DNA of 52,151 bases from NCBI GenBank assembly GCA_945866125.1, contig CAMBFZ010000025.1, positions 1 through 52,151 on the forward strand. The letters are read 5' to 3'. Made by a program: the position numbers and the translations under genes. The notes beneath the pieces are model-generated. The model had not been told where the DNA came from. It did no database searches and was given only the letters and a program-made list of their open reading frames with translations. Shown piece by piece: positions 26,333 to 34,078 of this stretch. Source of the DNA: Bordetella parapertussis. Lineage in GTDB: Bacteria; Pseudomonadota; Gammaproteobacteria; Burkholderiales; Burkholderiaceae_D. Each line of letters opens with the position of its first letter. The stretch's first letter is position 1.

Positions 26333-26974
26333 TCACAACTCAATGAGCCCGTGCCGGACTGCGATGAGGGTTAACTCAGCCTGATTAGAGACGGCCAGTT
26401 TTTGTTTGACGTTGTAGAGATGGGTGCCGACAGTACGTGGCGAAATATTCAGCAGCTCGGCGATCTGGTTAACCGAGGAGCCCTTAGCAAGCTGAATAAA
26501 GACACCAAACTCGCGCTCTGAGAGGACTTCGATCGGACTTTTCTCGCCATTGAATTCTTCCAGCGCCATACGTTGCGACACGTGACTGTCGATATACATG
26601 CGCCCTTCACTGACCTGACGAATGGCGAGGATCAGTTCGTCCGGCGCACTGCGCTTGGACAGATAACCGAGCGCACCGGCCTTGAGCATATACCGCACAT
26701 AGCTTGGGTCTTCATGCGACGACAGCCCCAAAACACGGGCGTGCTTGTCGCGCGCAATGATGCGCTTGGTTGCCTCGACACCCATGGTGCCGCCCAGTGA
26801 AATATCCATCACAATCACGTCAGGGCGTTCGATTGCGATCTGCTGGTAAGCGACCTCGGCAGATTCGGCTTCGGCAAGCACCTTGATATCGTCGGTTGCT
26901 TCTAACAACATACGAAAGCCAAAACGTACCACGGCGTGATCGTCTACCAGCAGCACACTGATTCGTTTAGTCAT
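26333..26974 (-). CDS. NarL/FixJ-family response regulator
   Basis: A 213-residue two-component regulator. The receiver domain has the acidic pair VDDH, the phospho-acceptor Asp in DVIVMDISLGG and the switch Lys in GYLSKRSAPDEL. A LuxR-type C-terminal HTH follows from about residue 145 (LSEREFGVFIQLAKGSSV, then the recognition region ISPRTVGTHLYNVKQKL). It overlaps the kinase stop by 4 bp and is surely its partner. Close structural relatives such as MoxX, ErbR/AgmR and ExaE control methanol or ethanol oxidation and PQQ genes, which fits the pqqA-like gene next door. Confidence 0.92.
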   Translation of the reverse strand: MTKRISVLLVDDHAVVRFGFRMLLEATDDIKVLAEAESAEVAYQQIAIERPDVIVMDISLGGTMGVEATKRIIARDKHARVLGLSSHEDPSYVRYMLKAGALGYLSKRSAPDELILAIRQVSEGRMYIDSHVSQRMALEEFNGEKSPIEVLSEREFGVFIQLAKGSSVNQIAELLNISPRTVGTHLYNVKQKLAVSNQAELTLIAVRHGLIEL

Positions 26975-28419
26975 GCGGCACTTTCATTAGATTCGTTACG
27001 TTCATTACTTACCATAACCGGAATAGACACCAGCACTTCCAGCCCGCCCAGTGCAGCCGACTGAAAACGAACACTGCCGCCATGCGATTCGGCCCGCTCC
27101 TGCATGCCGCGCACGCCATAGTGGCCATCGCGCTGCAATACGGCAGCACCCGTTCCATTGTCGCTGATGTGCAGTCTCAGGCAGCCTTCTTGCAATTGAA
27201 TTCGAATCTGCGCACGCGAGGCCCCTGCATGACGCACGATGTTCGTGAGTGATTCCTGAATGATCCGATACGCCGACAATTCGAGTGCCTCTGGCAAAGC
27301 CGGCATGACCTCATCGGCTTGCAGCTCGATTTTGAGATCTGGATTTTTTTGCTGCGTACCAGTAAGCAAATCGCGCACCGCATCCACCAGCCCCATGCCC
27401 TCCAGTTGTATCGGCCGCAGACGTGGGATCATTCGGTGCATGGCGTCAGAGGTCATGCCAGCCGTCTCAAACAGCATTTGCGCGGAACGCTCAATAGCCC
27501 CACCCACCACTTCAGGATGCTGCATGATAGATTTTGAGATCGTGCGAATCGCTGTGAGAGACTGACCCAGCTCATCATGCAACTCAAGAGCCAGCGCCGA
27601 GCGTTCTTCTTCGATGCGACTGTGCAGCAGCTGCGTCAGTTCGCGTTGTGCTACCAATCGTGCCTGCGCCTCGGCGCTGGCCTGACGCACCAGAATATTG
27701 TCTTCCACGGCCTGTGCCATCCGGTTGAATGCGCGGCCCATTTGCCCTGCCTCTTTGCCCGGCAAGGCAGGCAAGCGCACCTGATGGTCACCCTGCTCAA
27801 TCTCGCGCAATCCTCGCTCGATTTTTTCTAACGGCGCCAACCAGCGCCCGACTAGCCAAAAAATCATTAAATCTGCCAGCACAAACAAGATCGCCTGCGC
27901 CAGCAAAACATCCACCAGATTATCCCAGCCGTCCAGTACCGCGCGGGTCGGGTTGGTGCGCACCGACAAGCGCGACCCTTTCAATTCGATCACGCGCGTC
28001 AATTGCTCCGGCGCCACCATATCGGCATACCAGTGCGGCGCATCGCGTCCGACCTTGTAGGGTGAAGGCGGCGATTTGTAGAGCAGCCTGCCCGCGTCGT
28101 CATGCAGCTCGATGTCGTTAGCCCGCACCCGACCGGTGGCATGCAGGAAGGCCACGAGTTCAGGCAATTTATCGCTTGTGTAAAAATTACTGATGCGACC
28201 AAGCAGTTGCGCCGCAATCCGTCCTGACGCCTCCATTTCTTCCCGCACGCTGCTGCGCGTGGCAGTGACCTCGACGGCAATCAGGATGCTGAACATCAAA
28301 ATGGTCAGCACCGAAAAAATCAGGTTGATTTTGAGCCTTAAGCTCATGGCAGTGGACTTATCCGCATCGCCTCGCGAATGGGCCGCTGCGCCGGTCTCAC
28401 TTGGATTGGTTCTTGTCAT
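26971..28419 (-). CDS. NarX/MoxY-like sensor histidine kinase
   Basis: An inner-membrane sensor, 482 residues from the ATG at 28419 (a TTG at 28458 and an ATG at 28347 are alternatives). Membrane segment 1 (INLIFSVLTILMFSILIAV) and segment 2 (VLLAQAILFVLADLMIFWLVG) bracket a periplasmic domain of about 115 residues of the LapD/MoxY N-terminal kind. HAMP, a HisKA_3 dimerisation domain with the phospho-His in ALELHDELGQSL, and an HATPase domain (ESLTNIVRHAGAS, ISDNGTG, YGVRGMQERAE) follow. MoxY-type kinases govern methylotrophy genes. It is divergent from pqqA, so the signal may relate to alcohol or PQQ status; that link is inference. Confidence 0.9.
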   Translation of the reverse strand: MTRTNPSETGAAAHSRGDADKSTAMSLRLKINLIFSVLTILMFSILIAVEVTATRSSVREEMEASGRIAAQLLGRISNFYTSDKLPELVAFLHATGRVRANDIELHDDAGRLLYKSPPSPYKVGRDAPHWYADMVAPEQLTRVIELKGSRLSVRTNPTRAVLDGWDNLVDVLLAQAILFVLADLMIFWLVGRWLAPLEKIERGLREIEQGDHQVRLPALPGKEAGQMGRAFNRMAQAVEDNILVRQASAEAQARLVAQRELTQLLHSRIEEERSALALELHDELGQSLTAIRTISKSIMQHPEVVGGAIERSAQMLFETAGMTSDAMHRMIPRLRPIQLEGMGLVDAVRDLLTGTQQKNPDLKIELQADEVMPALPEALELSAYRIIQESLTNIVRHAGASRAQIRIQLQEGCLRLHISDNGTGAAVLQRDGHYGVRGMQERAESHGGSVRFQSAALGGLEVLVSIPVMVSNERNESNESAA

Positions 28420-28540
28420 AGTTGAAAATACGTTGCTGTTGGGCGCGCTCGTTGCCAAGCACCGGTAGCAATCTTTGCCTCGAGCGCATGATAACGTGCA
28501 TCGTCAACGCATTTCGCGTTTTACCCATCAAAACCGAAGT

Positions 28541-28555
28541 TCATGAAAATCATGA
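28541..28555. promoter_or_regulatory. 15-bp near-palindrome upstream of pqqA (copy 1)
   Basis: TCATGAAAATCATGA lies about 120 bp upstream of the pqqA ATG and about 120 bp upstream of the kinase start. Its reverse complement recurs with one mismatch at 28937-28951 upstream of the receptor gene. A shared binding site, perhaps for the adjacent NarL-type regulator, is a reasonable guess. Confidence 0.45.
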
Positions 28556-28675
28556 GCCTCAATTACGCGATTCGCCGATGTGAGCCCAGCAGGGGCAGGG
28601 CATAGTTCACCTCGCTGAATGCAATTGCGCTCAGTCGATTTTAAAACCCTCAACAATACTTATTAGGAGATCACT

Positions 28676-28750
28676 ATGGCCTGGACAACACCTGCTGCAA
28701 TCGACCTGCGTTTCGGTTTCGAAATCACCATGTACATCGCTAACCGTTAA
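28676..28750 (+). CDS. pqqA: PqqA, pyrroloquinoline quinone precursor peptide
   Basis: A 24-residue peptide. It begins MAWTTPAAIDLRFGFEITMY and ends IANR. The Glu16 and Tyr20 of the E-x3-Y motif are the two residues that PqqE (with PqqD) cross-links to start PQQ synthesis, and the flanking LRFGFEITMYI context is typical of PqqA. A strong ribosome-binding site (TTAGGAGATC) precedes the ATG. It is unusual that no pqqB, C, D or E follows; the next gene is a TonB-dependent receptor and the divergent neighbour a two-component system. Stem-loops follow immediately, so it is probably a short separate transcript. It may be a second pqqA copy supplying a remote pqqBCDE locus. Confidence 0.93.
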   Translation: MAWTTPAAIDLRFGFEITMYIANR

Positions 28751-28760
28751 TTGTTAGCTT

Positions 28761-28787
28761 GGCAGCCGAGACGCAAGTCTGGCTGCC
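28761..28787 (+). promoter_or_regulatory. Strong stem-loop after pqqA
   Basis: GGCAGCC (28761-28767), a bulged G, AGAC, the GCAA tetraloop, GTCT and GGCTGCC (28781-28787) make an 11-bp stem capped by a GNRA tetraloop. No T-run follows. A smaller hairpin (CCCAA/TTGGG, about 28791-28805) comes next. These likely stabilise the short pqqA mRNA, as known for the pqqA-pqqB interval of other bacteria. Confidence 0.65.
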
Positions 28788-28809
28788 TCTCCCAATGGCT
28801 TTGGGAAAG

Positions 28810-28835
28810 AACGATCCGCTTGGGTCGTTTTTTTT
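28810..28835 (+). terminator. Rho-independent terminator of pqqA
   Basis: AACGATCC pairs with GGGTCGTT (one U-G pair) across a GCTT loop and leads into a run of eight T. It ends the pqqA transcript about 60 bp after the stop codon and separates it from the receptor gene. Confidence 0.85.
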
Positions 28836-28856
28836 CGCCCATTTATTTCCATAAAT

Positions 28857-28877
28857 ATAATAGTTATCAACAATTAT
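28857..28877. promoter_or_regulatory. Operator-like dyad over a TATAAT box
   Basis: ATAAT-A-GTT-ATC-AAC-A-ATTAT is a 21-bp dyad with a single mismatched pair; a perfect TATAAT hexamer covers 28856-28861 at its left edge. It is 150 bp upstream of the receptor gene. It could be a repressor site (the AT-rich arms are loosely Fur-like) over a promoter whose -35 element is weak. Confidence 0.4.
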
Positions 28878-28936
28878 TGGGCGAATGCGCCCGAATCATC
28901 AGTTGCTCCGCTTATATCGCGCCAAACGGGCTGCTT

Positions 28937-28951
28937 TCATGATTTTCCTGA
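28937..28951. promoter_or_regulatory. 15-bp near-palindrome upstream of receptor (copy 2)
   Basis: TCATGATTTTCCTGA equals the reverse complement of the element at 28541-28555 at 14 of 15 positions and lies about 76 bp before the receptor ATG. It suggests co-regulation of pqqA and the receptor. Confidence 0.45.
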
Positions 28952-29026
28952 TGGGCGCGCTCGCCCGAGTAAGGTAAGATCGGCGCTTTTTTATAATTCG
29001 CCCAACCGGTTGGCTAAGGAATCAAA

Positions 29027-31123
29027 ATGATAATGAAAAAGTCCACCCTCTCCCTCATGATTGCCGCATGCTTTGCATCGTCAGGCGCGCTTGCCGAGGA
29101 AGCCAAATTATTAGCTCCCGTAGTCGTAACGGCCACGCGGGTCGAGCAAGACAGTTTTGATTTGCCGATGTCGATCGACAAAATCGACAAATCGATCATT
29201 CAGGATGGTCAGCTGCGCATGACGCTCTCCGAGAGCCTGGCGCGCATTCCCGGCATCACCGCGCAAAACCGTAATCAAATGGCGCAAGACCCGCAGATTT
29301 CCTCACGGGGCTTTGGTGCGCGCTCGTCATTTGGCGTGCGTGGTATCCGTATTTACCTCGACGGTATTCCTCTGTCCATGCCTGACGGTATCGGCAACCC
29401 CGGCAGTGTCGATCTGGGCACGATTGGTGCCATCGAAGTCATGCGCGGACCATTTTCGGCGATGTACGGCAATTCCTCCGGCGGCGTGATTCAGATGTTC
29501 AGCCAGGCAGCGCCCGCTACACCTGAAATCAGTGGTGATGTGCTCTTCGGTAGCTTTAACACCCGTCGCCAGTCCGTACAGGCCACCGGCACCCGGCAAG
29601 GTGTCGAGTATCTGCTGAACTTGTCTGACTACTCATCCGACGGCTTCCGTCTCAACAGTGCCAACGAAAAGCGCCAGTCGACCGCAAGATTGGGTATCAA
29701 GATTGACGAAGATACCAAGCTGACGGCCCTCATTAATGCGTTCGATCAATCCGCACAAGACCCGGGCGGCCTGCGCAGAGTAGCGACACTGCCCAATGAG
29801 CCATCGGCCTTTACAGACCCGACGGGTGTATCGATCGGCGCACTGAACGCAAAAACACGCGTCATCCGGAGTAACACCCAGGTGGGCTTCAATCTGGAAA
29901 AGCGCATCAACGCCAGCAACACCTTTAACCTGATCACCTATGCCGGCCAACGCGACAATACGCAATACCTGTCGACCGGTGGCGTCAACGGTCGCGCCAG
30001 TACCATTGGCCGTGATTTCTTCGGTGCCGAACTACGCATGACCACCAAAGGCAGCTTGCTCGACAAACCGTACACAGTGACCTACGGCTTGACCGGTGCC
30101 TCGATGGAAGATGCCCGCAAAGATGAACCAACCACCAGCGGCGTCATCAGCGGTGCGATGACGCGTAGCGAAAAACAAACGGCCACCAATGTGGATCAGT
30201 ATGCGCAAGGCGTCTGGTCTTTTGCGGATCGGTGGGATGTGCATGCCGGCGTGCGCCATACCAAAGCCACGCTGAAGAACTACAACAACCTGACGACCAA
30301 TAACATCGGTAACGGTTCGCTTGCCTTCGACAAAACCATCCCAGTCGTCGGCCTCGTGTTCAAGGCCACACCGCTGGTCAATCTGTATGCCAACATTGGT
30401 AAAGGCTTTGAGACCCCCACCCTGCTGGAACTGACGTATTCGAATGCGGCAACCGGTACCGGCCCTAATCTGACGATCAGGCCAAGCACGAGCACAAATA
30501 TCGAAGTCGGCAGCAAAATGATCCTCTCCGACACCGCTCGTATGAACGTCGCGTTGTTTGATATTTCGACCGAAAACGAAATCGTCGTCAACCAGCTTTC
30601 CGGCGCGACTGCCAGCTACCAAAACGCCGGCAAGACCAAGCGTCGCGGCATTGAACTCTCTGCGGAAGCCCTGCTGCCGAATAATTTCTCGATCTATGGT
30701 GCCTACACGATGCTGGACGCCAGCTTTAGTACGGGCTTTAACAGCACCAGTGGCACGAACACCGTCACGGTCGCCTCCGGCAATGTCATTCCCGGCACCT
30801 ATCGCACGCAGATCTATGCAGAGGCCGCCTGGAAGTACCAGCCGGTCAATTTCCAGACTGCCCTCGAAGTGCGTCATAACAGCAAGGTGTACGTCAACGA
30901 CATCAACACCGATATGGCGCCATCAAGCACCATCATGAGCGCCCGAGCCAGCCTGCAGCAAATCGTCAATAGCTGGCGCATCACCGAGTACGCTCGGATC
31001 GATAATCTTTTCGACAAAGACTATATCGGTTCGATTCGGGTCAACGATACGAATACCCGCTTCTTCGAACCAGCCCCGGGTCGTAACTGGATCGCTGGCG
31101 TGAAAGCCACCTACACGTTCTAA
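29027..31123 (+). CDS. TonB-dependent receptor, YncD/PqqU-like
   Basis: A 698-residue outer-membrane receptor with a signal peptide (STLSLMIAACFASSGALA), a plug domain from about 30 to 160 and a 22-strand barrel ending in aromatic Phe (ATYTF). From memory of E. coli YncD (PqqU, the PQQ importer), many stretches align closely. Examples are SLSESLARIPGI-like plug start, SRGFGARSSFGVRGIRIYLDG, EVMRGPFSAMYGNSSGGV, GKGFETPTLLEL, YQNAGKTKRRG, RIDNLFDKDYIGSI and EPAPGRNW. Length also agrees. Its position behind pqqA supports a PQQ or PQQ-related ligand. A terminator follows. Assignment as a PQQ transporter is by similarity and context and has not been tested here. Confidence 0.88.
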   Translation: MIMKKSTLSLMIAACFASSGALAEEAKLLAPVVVTATRVEQDSFDLPMSIDKIDKSIIQDGQLRMTLSESLARIPGITAQNRNQMAQDPQISSRGFGARSSFGVRGIRIYLDGIPLSMPDGIGNPGSVDLGTIGAIEVMRGPFSAMYGNSSGGVIQMFSQAAPATPEISGDVLFGSFNTRRQSVQATGTRQGVEYLLNLSDYSSDGFRLNSANEKRQSTARLGIKIDEDTKLTALINAFDQSAQDPGGLRRVATLPNEPSAFTDPTGVSIGALNAKTRVIRSNTQVGFNLEKRINASNTFNLITYAGQRDNTQYLSTGGVNGRASTIGRDFFGAELRMTTKGSLLDKPYTVTYGLTGASMEDARKDEPTTSGVISGAMTRSEKQTATNVDQYAQGVWSFADRWDVHAGVRHTKATLKNYNNLTTNNIGNGSLAFDKTIPVVGLVFKATPLVNLYANIGKGFETPTLLELTYSNAATGTGPNLTIRPSTSTNIEVGSKMILSDTARMNVALFDISTENEIVVNQLSGATASYQNAGKTKRRGIELSAEALLPNNFSIYGAYTMLDASFSTGFNSTSGTNTVTVASGNVIPGTYRTQIYAEAAWKYQPVNFQTALEVRHNSKVYVNDINTDMAPSSTIMSARASLQQIVNSWRITEYARIDNLFDKDYIGSIRVNDTNTRFFEPAPGRNWIAGVKATYTF

Positions 31124-31140
31124 TTGCAGACAGCCCCATC

Positions 31141-31172
31141 AAAGCCCGTGCCACACAGCGCGGGCTTTTTTT
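31141..31172 (+). terminator. Rho-independent terminator after receptor gene
   Basis: AAAGCCCG (31141-31148) pairs with CGGGCTTT (31161-31168) and runs into a stretch of seven T. It lies 17 bp after the receptor stop, so the P450 gene is probably transcribed separately. Confidence 0.88.
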
Positions 31173-31246
31173 CGTCACCGTCAAGCCGGCGGTCGATCTG
31201 CATGAACCGCTATACTTGGCCGGTCATTTCACCGCACCGATCCGCC

Positions 31247-32467
31247 ATGAACCCAACCAACGCCCGAGACATTGCCGCCGCCTTTGATCTGCGCACGCTA
31301 TCAGCAGATTTTCTTGCCGACCCCTATCCCACTTATCGCGCGCTGCGTGAACATGAACCCGTCAAGCAGCTGCAAAACGGCAGCTATTTTTTGACCCGTT
31401 ACGATGACCTGATTGCGATTTACAAAAATCCAAAAAGCTTCAGCTCCGACAAGAAACTGGAGTTCAAACCAAAATTCGGCGATTCGCTTTTATACGACCA
31501 TCACACCACCAGTCTGGTTTTTTCCGACCCGCCCTTACACACCCGGGTGCGCAAGCTCATCTCGGGTGCCTTGACGCCGCGCGCCATCGCCGGCATGGAA
31601 GCAGGACTCATCACCTTGGTCGATAGTTTGCTCGACACGATGCAAGCCAAAGGATCGGTCGATTTGATTGCCGATTTTGCGTCGGCTATCCCAATCGAAG
31701 TCATCGGCAATCTGCTCGATATACCCTTCAATGAGCGCGCGCCGCTGCGCGATTGGTCGCTCGCGATATTGGGCGCACTCGAGCCCGTGCTCAGCCCGGC
31801 AGCATTCGAGCGGGGCAACGCGGCTGTCGCCGCTTTTATCACTTATCTCGACGACCTGATCGCCCGGCGTCGTGCTGTACCGGGCAATCCAGAGGTGGAC
31901 GTACTAACACGACTGATCCATGGCGAAGCAGACGGCGAAAAACTCACGTCCAAAGAGCTGCTTCACAATTGTATTTTTCTGCTCAATGCCGGCCATGAGA
32001 CCACCACAAATCTGATCGGCAACGCCCTCGTGAGCTTGCAGGCGCATCCAGCACAACGCACGCGCCTGCAGCGCGAGCCGGCACTGATCAAGACCACGGT
32101 CGAAGAAGTATTGCGCTATGAGAGCTCGAATCAACTGGGCAATCGGATCACAACCGAGCCGGTCACAATCGGCGGCATCTCCATGCCGGCACAGACCCAG
32201 CTCACGCTATGCATTGGTGCGGCTAATCGCGATCCGACACAATTCATCGCACCAGAAGAATTTGATATCGCGCGCACCCCCAACCGGCACCTGGCCTTCG
32301 GTAGCGGCACTCATGCCTGCGCCGGCATGAGTCTGGCGCGTCTGGAAGGGCACGTTGCGATTAGTCGTTTTGTGGCGAGATTTCCGGACTATGCGCTGAC
32401 TGCCGAACCAGTGCGCAGCGGGCGGGTCAGGTTTCGGGGATTTTTGAACATCAGCGCGCAGGTATAA
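31247..32467 (+). CDS. Cytochrome P450
   Basis: A soluble bacterial class-I P450, 406 residues from the ATG at 31247. The I-helix oxygen-activation motif is LNAGHETTTN, the K-helix ExxR is in VEEVLRYES, and the heme-thiolate loop is FGSGTHACAG with the axial Cys. The open frame extends 41 codons upstream, but these lie across the receptor terminator and are unlike the family. No ferredoxin or reductase gene is adjacent, so redox partners must come from elsewhere. The substrate is unknown; the family includes CYP107/CYP109-like hydroxylases of fatty acids and terpenoids. Confidence 0.9.
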   Translation: MNPTNARDIAAAFDLRTLSADFLADPYPTYRALREHEPVKQLQNGSYFLTRYDDLIAIYKNPKSFSSDKKLEFKPKFGDSLLYDHHTTSLVFSDPPLHTRVRKLISGALTPRAIAGMEAGLITLVDSLLDTMQAKGSVDLIADFASAIPIEVIGNLLDIPFNERAPLRDWSLAILGALEPVLSPAAFERGNAAVAAFITYLDDLIARRRAVPGNPEVDVLTRLIHGEADGEKLTSKELLHNCIFLLNAGHETTTNLIGNALVSLQAHPAQRTRLQREPALIKTTVEEVLRYESSNQLGNRITTEPVTIGGISMPAQTQLTLCIGAANRDPTQFIAPEEFDIARTPNRHLAFGSGTHACAGMSLARLEGHVAISRFVARFPDYALTAEPVRSGRVRFRGFLNISAQV

Positions 32468-32507
32468 ACGCTGGGGTGAACGCGGAGTTAAAACAATAAG
32501 CCGCAGC

Positions 32508-33914
32508 CTAACGCAACACCGTTTGGCCTGTTTGCTCGCTCGTTGGTTTATCCGCATCGTCATCCACCAGCTGCGGCACAAAATCGAGTTCAAGTTCGGC
32601 TTTTTCAACCAGATAAGTCGGCAACTGCTTTTGTACCGCGACACCCAGACGTTCAAAATCTTTGGCACGTTTGATCAGATTGCCGCGACCGTTATAGAGC
32701 TGATTGAATGCGTTGCCGAAGCTCTGCTTGGCCGAGTCGAGCTTGCGACCGAGCTCTTCCATTGAACCGATGAAACCGGCTAGCTTTTGGTACAGCTGCG
32801 CGGCGCTGTCGGCCAATTCGGCGCTATGCGCATTTTGATTTTCAAAGCGCCATAACTGACGCACGATGTTCAGACTTGTGAGTAACGTCGTCGGGGTCGC
32901 TACCAGCACGTTTTGCTCGAGCGCCTGCTGAAACAAATTTTCATCCGCGCGCAAGGCCTCCACAAACGCTGACTCAATCGGAATGAACATAAACACCATC
33001 TCGGGTGAGTTTAGTTCACCTAATTCAAAATAGCGGCGGTCGGCCAGCTCGGTGATGCGTGCGCTAATGGCGGTGACGTGCTCCCTGATCGCCTGCTTGC
33101 GCTCCAGCTCATCTTCGGCATTCACGTAGCGGGTGTAGGCATTCAGGGATACTTTGGCATCAATGATCAGGTGCTTATTTTGTGGCAGATAGATGATGAC
33201 GTCGGGGCGCTGCTTGCCCTCCTCGGTGTTGAAGCTCACCTCGCGCCGATAGTCTGTACCCACCTGCAGCCCAGAGCGCGCCAGCACATTGTCGAGTACC
33301 AGCTCACCCCAATTGCCCTGCTTTTTGGCCTGCCCTTTTAATGCTGTGGCGAGATCGTGCGCCTCTTCGCTCATCTGACGATTCAGTTCTTTGAGCTGGG
33401 CCAGCTCAACCTTCAGCGCGGCTTGCTGCTGGGTGTCGTGATAATGAATTTCTTCGACCTTAGATTTGAATTCGTTGAGTCTTTCCTTGAACGGATTCAA
33501 GAGCTGACCGAGATTTTCCTGGTTTTGCTCGGTAAAGCGACGGGTCTTGTCTTCTAAAATATGGTTGGCGAGATTTTGAAATTCTTCGGTCAAGGCTTTT
33601 TTGCTGCTCTCGCTCACCTCACGCAGCAGCGCGAGTTTTTCATCGGCTTGCTTGCGTTCTTCTTCGAGCCGCGTGCTCACGGTTGCCAGCTCGCGACCCA
33701 GCGCGGCCAGCTCGCTTTGCAGCGCGTGCGCTTCCTGGCTGCCCTGTGCGTGCTCGCTACGTAATTGCGCATGCGTTTGCTCAAGCGAGCGCAGTCGTTC
33801 GTGATACGTTGCCAGCTCGGCACCGTGCCGGCTCTTTGCCCATAACCAGGCAATGGCTGCCCCACCGGCGGCACCCAGACCTAGCGCGGCGATGACAAAA
33901 ATGAAGCTGTTCAT
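32508..33914 (-). CDS. rmuC: DNA recombination protein RmuC
   Basis: A 468-residue protein with an N-terminal membrane anchor (FVIAALGLGAAGGAAIAWLW). A long coiled coil follows (about 30-200), then the RmuC nuclease-like domain (GNWGELVLDNVLARSGL, DVIIYLPQNKHLIIDAKVSLNAY, MVFMFIPIESAF). The D-x-K core in IDAKVS resembles PD-(D/E)xK nucleases. RmuC limits inverted-repeat-driven rearrangements in E. coli. A GGAG site precedes the ATG. It is convergent with the P450 gene and divergent from the NERD helicase. Confidence 0.93.
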   Translation of the reverse strand: MNSFIFVIAALGLGAAGGAAIAWLWAKSRHGAELATYHERLRSLEQTHAQLRSEHAQGSQEAHALQSELAALGRELATVSTRLEEERKQADEKLALLREVSESSKKALTEEFQNLANHILEDKTRRFTEQNQENLGQLLNPFKERLNEFKSKVEEIHYHDTQQQAALKVELAQLKELNRQMSEEAHDLATALKGQAKKQGNWGELVLDNVLARSGLQVGTDYRREVSFNTEEGKQRPDVIIYLPQNKHLIIDAKVSLNAYTRYVNAEDELERKQAIREHVTAISARITELADRRYFELGELNSPEMVFMFIPIESAFVEALRADENLFQQALEQNVLVATPTTLLTSLNIVRQLWRFENQNAHSAELADSAAQLYQKLAGFIGSMEELGRKLDSAKQSFGNAFNQLYNGRGNLIKRAKDFERLGVAVQKQLPTYLVEKAELELDFVPQLVDDDADKPTSEQTGQTVLR

Positions 33915-34078
33915 GCGATTCTCCGGTTTTTCACGCGGTGAAGTTTAGCAGCTATGGCAGCAGGCAATCACGCCAGATTCGGCATTGTATTGTGGGCAAA
34001 GCGCGCGCTGTGGCTACAATGACGTTAAGCGCTGCTCTGATAAAGGCGTACCTTCACTCACCTCATCACACCCCAACC

